Assembly (NCBI RefSeq): GCF_020687505.1
Contig: NZ_JAJEQT010000001.1
DNA length: 64,000 nucleotides
Strand: one strand, 5' to 3'
Source: Coprococcus_C hominis
Lineage (GTDB): Bacteria > Bacillota > Clostridia > Lachnospirales > Lachnospiraceae
The notes under the pieces are model-generated. The model was not told where the DNA came from and did no database searches. It saw only the letters and a program-made list of their open reading frames with translations. Positions 59,651-64,000 of the stretch are shown one piece after another. How positions within the stretch are numbered: position 1 is the stretch's first letter; every line of letters starts with the position of its first letter. The translations under genes and the position numbers were made by a program.

Positions 59651-60553
59651 TTATTTTACACAGCCAATCAGGGTGTTGATATCATCTACCCCGTTTGTCT
59701 GCATATATTCCTCAATTCCTTTTATAATCTCAACGGTTGCATATGGATTGTGGAAATTCGCCGTTCCAACAGCAACTGCGGTCGCACCAGCCATGATCAT
59801 CTCCAGTGCATCCTCGGTATTCATTACGCCGCCCATACCGATGATTGGCAGTTTCACGGCATTTGCCACCTGATATACCATACGCACTGCGATCGGATGG
59901 ATTGCCGGGCCGGATACACCAGCCGTCTTGTTTGCAACTGCAAACGTCCGGCGTTTCACATCGATCTTCATACCGGTCAATGTATTGATCAGAGAAAGTG
60001 CATCACTTCCGGCTGCCTCGGCTGCCTTCGCCATCTCCGTAATATCTGTGACATTCGGAGAAAGCTTCATGATGATTGGCTGCTTCGCCTTCGCCTTGAT
60101 TGCCTTCGTGATATCATACAGTGCTTTTGGATCCTGTCCAAATGCGATACCACCCTCTTTCACGTTCGGGCACGATACATTAATCTCCAGAAGGTCAACC
60201 GGCTCATCACCAAGCCGTTCCACAACGTCCAGATAATCTTCGGTACTCTTGCCACACACATTGACAATAATCTTCGTATCCTTCTCCTTTAAGAATGGGA
60301 TATCCCGCTTCACAAATGTATCGATTCCCGGATTCTGCAATCCGATTGCATTCATCATACCGCCATAGGTCTCTGCCACACGTGGTGTCGGGTTGCCCGG
60401 CCACGGAACATTCGCCACGCCCTTTGTCGTTACCGCTCCAAGGAGATTTAAGTCCACGAACTCATCGTATTCCATACCAGAGCCAAATGTACCGGATGCA
60501 ACGGTGATTGGATTCTTAAGCTCCACACCTGCAATACTTACCTTTGTATTCAT
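59651..60553 (-). CDS. pyrD: Dihydroorotate dehydrogenase B, catalytic subunit
   Basis: 300 residues. Oxidises dihydroorotate to orotate with FMN; type 1B uses NAD through PyrK. ITVASGTFGSGMEYDEFVDL, LLEINVSCPNVKEGGIAFG (the catalytic Cys loop), PIIMKLSPNVTDITEMAKAA and IIGMGGVMNTEDALEMIMAG are typical. Start ATG 60553 overlaps the pyrK stop by one base (TAATG), with GAGGAGG inside pyrK. Confidence 0.96.
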   Translation of the reverse strand: MNTKVSIAGVELKNPITVASGTFGSGMEYDEFVDLNLLGAVTTKGVANVPWPGNPTPRVAETYGGMMNAIGLQNPGIDTFVKRDIPFLKEKDTKIIVNVCGKSTEDYLDVVERLGDEPVDLLEINVSCPNVKEGGIAFGQDPKALYDITKAIKAKAKQPIIMKLSPNVTDITEMAKAAEAAGSDALSLINTLTGMKIDVKRRTFAVANKTAGVSGPAIHPIAVRMVYQVANAVKLPIIGMGGVMNTEDALEMIMAGATAVAVGTANFHNPYATVEIIKGIEEYMQTNGVDDINTLIGCVK

Positions 60554-61317
60554 TACAGCTCCACCTCCTCAGCATAAAATACAGGGCCATCCTTGCATAC
60601 ACGCTTATTCTTCACCTGTGAATGGTCGTCAATCTCCTTCGACTTGCATACGCAGGCAAGGCAGGCACCCACACCGCATGCCATACGCTCTTCTAAGGAT
60701 AACTGTGCTTCGATGCCATGTTCCAGTGCATAGCTCTGAATCGCACGAAGCATCGGTGTTGGTCCGCAGGCATAAATCTCTGTGCCCTCGATGCCGTACT
60801 GGCGAATTGCATCCATAACCGTTCCTTTGACACCGATTGCGCCGTTGTCGCTGGATTTGTATACGGTTCCATATGGTTCAAATTCCTCTGATAAGAATTC
60901 CTCATCACGGAATCCAAGCACGATCGACTTCTCGCAGGTAAGCTCCTTCGCAAGCTGCAGCATCGGTGGAATACCGATTCCGCCGCCGATCAGGATTGCC
61001 TTCTTATCCTTCTTCGTAAATCCGTTTCCGAGTGGTCCGAGTATCGTGATTGTATGATCGGAAGTGAGCATCGAGAATTCCTTTGTGCCCTTTCCTGCAA
61101 TACGATATACGATCCGGAGTGTACCTGCTGCACGGTCAATCTCACACAAACTGATCGGACGTGGAAGCAGCTTGCTTCCATCTGCAGAATACACGTCGAT
61201 AAACTGTCCCGGTACTGCCTGGCTGGCAATCTCCGGTGCCTGTATCACCATTGAATATATGTCTGTGGCGATCTCGTCCTGACGGACGATCTTCGCCTCC
61301 ATCTTTATCTTTCCCAT
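60553..61317 (-). CDS. pyrK: Dihydroorotate dehydrogenase B, electron-transfer subunit
   Basis: 254 residues. Carries FAD and a [2Fe-2S] cluster and links PyrD to NAD. The FAD barrel has LPRPISLCEID and GTKEFSMLTSDHTITILGPL; the NAD domain has AILIGGGIGIPPMLQLAKEL; the cluster Cys are in ACGVGACLACVCKS and CKDGPVF. GAGGAG stands 7 nt before ATG 61317. Confidence 0.95.
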   Translation of the reverse strand: MGKIKMEAKIVRQDEIATDIYSMVIQAPEIASQAVPGQFIDVYSADGSKLLPRPISLCEIDRAAGTLRIVYRIAGKGTKEFSMLTSDHTITILGPLGNGFTKKDKKAILIGGGIGIPPMLQLAKELTCEKSIVLGFRDEEFLSEEFEPYGTVYKSSDNGAIGVKGTVMDAIRQYGIEGTEIYACGPTPMLRAIQSYALEHGIEAQLSLEERMACGVGACLACVCKSKEIDDHSQVKNKRVCKDGPVFYAEEVEL

Positions 61318-61338
61318 TTTCGACTCCTCTTAATTCTC

Positions 61339-62265
61339 TTAACGGTTTGCTCTGGCGCCGTTAATGTCGGCGATCATGTCCTTGACTGCCTGGCGGCTCG
61401 CATCTGCATATCCGGTCTCACCGAAGGATGCGTATTTGTCCTGCTTGTAAGCAGCGATGATGCCACGGGAAGAGTTGACGATCGCACCAAGTCCATCCGG
61501 ATTGAAGTAATGTACGAGATCTTCTGCCTTGCCGCCCTGCGCACCGTAGCCCGGTACAAGGATGTATGTCTTCGGCATCAGCTTCCGGAGTATCTTACCC
61601 ATCTCCGGATATGTCGCACCAACCACACATCCGACATTGCTATATGTATCGCCCATGCAGGCTTCACCCCACTCAACGACTTTCTCTGCAACAAGCTCGT
61701 ACAATGGACGGCCATTAATAAGCTGATCCTGGAACTCGCCGGAAGATGGATTGGATGTCTTCACAAGTACGAAGATACCCTTATTGTACTGCTTGCATAC
61801 ATCCACAAATGGCTTCACACCATCGGTTCCAAGATATGGATTGACTGTCACGAAATCCTCATCGAATCCAGCATATTCTTTGCTTCCTACCTGCACCTTG
61901 CCAAGATGTCCGACTGCATATGCCGTTGATGTAGATCCGATGTCACCACGCTTGATGTCGCCGATGATTACAAGTCCCTTCTCCTTTGCATATGCACAGG
62001 TCTTGTGGAATGCAATGAGTCCCTCGATTCCAAACTGCTCATACATTGCGATCTGCGGTTTCACTGCCGGAATCAGATCGTAAGTTGCATCGATAATTCC
62101 TTTATTGTATTCCCAGATTGCCTCGGCTACACCTTTTAAGGTCTCTCCATACTCAGAAAATGCTTTCTTCTGGATATACTCCGGTACATAGGAAAGCATC
62201 GGATCTAATCCGACTACAATCGGTGCGTCCTTCTTCTCAATCTGTGCTACTAATTCATTAATCAT
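61339..62265 (-). CDS. pyrF: Orotidine 5'-phosphate decarboxylase (type 2)
   Basis: 308 residues, the long type 2 form. Makes UMP, the last step of the pathway. APIVVGLDPMLSYVPEYIQK begins the barrel, LVIIGDIKRGDIGSTSTAYA holds the catalytic Asp-Lys-Asp set, VNPYLGTDGVKPFVDVCKQY and YILVPGYGAQGGKAED follow. AGGAGG precedes the ATG. The upstream pyrE and pyrB functions must lie elsewhere. Confidence 0.96.
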   Translation of the reverse strand: MINELVAQIEKKDAPIVVGLDPMLSYVPEYIQKKAFSEYGETLKGVAEAIWEYNKGIIDATYDLIPAVKPQIAMYEQFGIEGLIAFHKTCAYAKEKGLVIIGDIKRGDIGSTSTAYAVGHLGKVQVGSKEYAGFDEDFVTVNPYLGTDGVKPFVDVCKQYNKGIFVLVKTSNPSSGEFQDQLINGRPLYELVAEKVVEWGEACMGDTYSNVGCVVGATYPEMGKILRKLMPKTYILVPGYGAQGGKAEDLVHYFNPDGLGAIVNSSRGIIAAYKQDKYASFGETGYADASRQAVKDMIADINGARANR

Positions 62266-62316
62266 TTATTTGTCCTCCTATTATGGTAATGCCACTCGCA
62301 TCCGCTCAACGGCCTC

Positions 62317-63636
62317 CTACTGATCTTCTATAATTGCCCCATTGTAGCGGAGCTCACCATCTACGATGGTTGTCAGAACCTTTCCAACTAATGTCTGTCC
62401 GGTATATGGGGTATTGTGTCCCTTCGATTCAAACTTGATCGGATCAACGACCCATGTTTCTTCCGGATCGAAGATTACGATGTCCGCCTTCGCTCCCGGT
62501 GTCAGTCTTCCGTACTTGTCATCGATGCCGATGATCTTCGCAGGATTGTAGCTCATCTTCGTCGCCATATCCATGATATCCATAAGGCCCGGTGCTACAA
62601 GTGCCGTATACGTAAGTGCGGCAGACGTCTCTAATCCGACGATTCCAAATGGTGCCTTATCAAAGAACTGATCCTTCTCTTCTGCGGAATGTGGTGCATG
62701 ATCGGTAGAGATTGCAGGCATCGTTCCGTCTACCAGCCCTTCCACCAGTGCCTTTACATCCTTCTCTGTCCGGAGTGGCGGATTCATCTTGTAGTTGCTG
62801 TTGGCTTCCTTGATATCTGCATCCGTCAATGTGAAATGATGCGGACAAACTTCGGCTGTGACATGCGCACCAAGCCGCTTCGCCATTCGCATAAGCTCGA
62901 CCGTTCCAATTGTGGAACAATGGCAGATATGAAGCTTCGCCCCTGTCTCATGTGCAAGAAAAATATCACGCGCGGTGATGACATCCTCCACGGAATTCGG
63001 AATACCCGGCACACCGAACTTCTCGGATGCAACGCCCTCATTTAACACGCCTTTTCCAACGAGATCCTTGTCCTCGCAGTGCGCCATGATCACTGCACCA
63101 AGCTCGGCTGCTTTCTTCATCGCCTCGCGGTAGACACGGATATCCATAACACTTTTTCCATCTTCGGAAAATGCAACAGCGCCTGCCTTTAACATCGCTT
63201 CCATATCGACAAGCTCTTTTCCTTCCATCCCTTTCGTAATAGAGGAAAGCTGCTTCACATGCACATATGCATGCTCCGCACGTTGCAAAATATCCTGCAA
63301 TACTTCCACGTTATCGACAACCGGTTTTGTGTTTGGCATCGCACAGACTGTCGTCACACCACCCGCGGCTGCTGCACGCGAACCGGTAATGATGTCTTCC
63401 TTGTATGTCAGTCCCGGATCACGAAAATGTACATGCAGATCAATAAACCCCGGCATTACATATTTACCCTTTGCATCGATCACAAGATGTCCATTTTCCT
63501 GGGCTTCGTTGTAATCTGCCTGCTCGCCGCGGCTTCGCACGTAAATCTTCTTTATACAATCCTGTTCAATCAATACGTCTGCGATCTCGTGCAACCCGGT
63601 TGCAGGATCGACGACGTGACCATCAACTATGAGCAT
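62317..63636 (-). CDS. pyrC: Dihydroorotase
   Basis: 439 residues. Closes carbamoyl aspartate to dihydroorotate. Class I amidohydrolase: GFIDLHVHFRDPGLTYKEDI holds the first His pair, DKDLVGKGVLNEGVASEKFG follows the metal His region, LHICHCSTIGTVELMRMAKR carries another, and AISTDHAPHSAEEKDQFFDK the catalytic Asp. AGGAGG precedes ATG 63636. First pyr gene of the operon seen here, 18 nt after the partial upstream gene. Confidence 0.96.
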   Translation of the reverse strand: MLIVDGHVVDPATGLHEIADVLIEQDCIKKIYVRSRGEQADYNEAQENGHLVIDAKGKYVMPGFIDLHVHFRDPGLTYKEDIITGSRAAAAGGVTTVCAMPNTKPVVDNVEVLQDILQRAEHAYVHVKQLSSITKGMEGKELVDMEAMLKAGAVAFSEDGKSVMDIRVYREAMKKAAELGAVIMAHCEDKDLVGKGVLNEGVASEKFGVPGIPNSVEDVITARDIFLAHETGAKLHICHCSTIGTVELMRMAKRLGAHVTAEVCPHHFTLTDADIKEANSNYKMNPPLRTEKDVKALVEGLVDGTMPAISTDHAPHSAEEKDQFFDKAPFGIVGLETSAALTYTALVAPGLMDIMDMATKMSYNPAKIIGIDDKYGRLTPGAKADIVIFDPEETWVVDPIKFESKGHNTPYTGQTLVGKVLTTIVDGELRYNGAIIEDQ

Positions 63637-63654
63637 AATAATCCTCCTGTGTAT

Positions 63655-64000
63655 TTATACTACATACATCTTATACGTCACACTTTCCTTGTATAACATG
63701 TAAAATAACCTTCGTTGTGATTCGAGTGCATCCGTACCGGAAACACGCACGGTTACACTTACTTTACTGCCCTCGTACTGCAATGCAGTCACTTCGGTTC
63801 CGAAGTCGCCAAGTACGGAAAGCATATCCTGTATAGACATCCCCTGTTCCGCCTGTGGATTGGGTGTCAGCTCGATCTTCACAGATGCATCTGTGGTGTC
63901 TCTTTCGTTTATCGCTGCCTGAACTGATCTATACTGCGTCTCAAATTCCGTATCCACATTTCCTTTTCCAAGGAAGATTCCATACTGATGATACCGCGAT
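63655..64000 (-). CDS. Partial protein of unknown function (5' end outside window)
   Basis: The frame is open to the window edge: 114 codons are visible, and the GTG at 63957 is unlikely to be the start because in-frame sequence (YHQYGIFLGKGN) continues upstream with no stop. The visible C-terminus is a small alpha/beta-type domain (ASVKIELTPNPQAEQGMSIQ, then VTALQYEGSKVSVTVRVSGT) ending in LYKESVTYKMYVV. It recalls the alpha-beta ferredoxin-like domains of periplasmic pilus-assembly proteins, but I cannot assign it. It lies 18 nt upstream of pyrC and may be cotranscribed. Confidence 0.6.
   Translation of the reverse strand, partial: SRYHQYGIFLGKGNVDTEFETQYRSVQAAINERDTTDASVKIELTPNPQAEQGMSIQDMLSVLGDFGTEVTALQYEGSKVSVTVRVSGTDALESQRRLFYMLYKESVTYKMYVV

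Overview
The window looks like a chromosomal segment of a low-to-moderate GC Firmicute, most probably of the family Lachnospiraceae (class Clostridia). This rests on the protein families seen: phi3T-type thymidylate synthase, QueH, an NfnAB-like pair, ChW-repeat exoproteins, type IB dihydroorotate dehydrogenase (PyrD with PyrK), DUF6106/DUF6142-like small membrane proteins and strong AGGAGG ribosome binding sites. I cannot name a genus or species from the sequence alone. Most genes lie on the minus strand. Apart from one possible mobile-RNA relic in the tRNA array I see no insertion sequence, prophage, plasmid or CRISPR array.

Layout. 1-6000: a minus-strand cluster of unknown function, made of a YbjQ-like plus zinc-ribbon protein, a TPR protein with an acidic repeat tail, and a very long Ala/Lys/Glu helix protein ending in a degenerate AAA-like domain that runs off the window. 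6.1-8.7 kb: thyA-dfrA, two overlapping XRE regulators on the plus strand, and a SprA-like metal-site protein. 8.7-13.8 kb: carB-carA and queH. 13.9-20 kb: small proteins, an NfnAB-like pair, a GNAT, ispF and a Gly-rich membrane protein. 20.1-23.7 kb: a 3D-domain secreted protein, a tRNA pair (Val, Met), an AEC transporter, and a seven-tRNA array (Pro, Gly, Arg, His, Gln, Lys, Leu) with a structured-RNA candidate inside it.

23.7-36.2 kb: a transglutaminase/ChW exoprotein, then a purine/molybdenum island. Three xanthine dehydrogenase-type subunits, an NCS2 purine permease and a DUF4160/DUF2442 pair lie on the minus strand. Divergently on the plus strand are a FecCD-type ABC importer, a ModE-like HTH protein and a P-loop NTPase/MocA-like fusion. 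The shared intergenic region has two back-to-back promoters and a 24-bp palindrome that resembles a ModE box. The simplest reading is that the plus-strand operon supplies molybdenum and its cofactor to the divergent hydroxylase.

36.1-64 kb: a Dus tRNA-modification enzyme and a MATE exporter, a giant sortase-type surface protein of about 2,354 residues with many Cna-B modules, a small acidic membrane protein, pspA-pcrA, purE, a CAP/CxxC/ChW exoprotein, nucleoside catabolism genes (pyrimidine-nucleoside phosphorylase, deoB), a formate/nitrite-type channel, an M29 aminopeptidase and a pyrimidine operon (pyrC-pyrF-pyrK-pyrD). With carAB this covers part of de novo UMP synthesis; pyrB and pyrE are not in the window. 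Coordinates of starts were chosen by ribosome binding site and family length. Regulatory sites are read by eye and are predictions.
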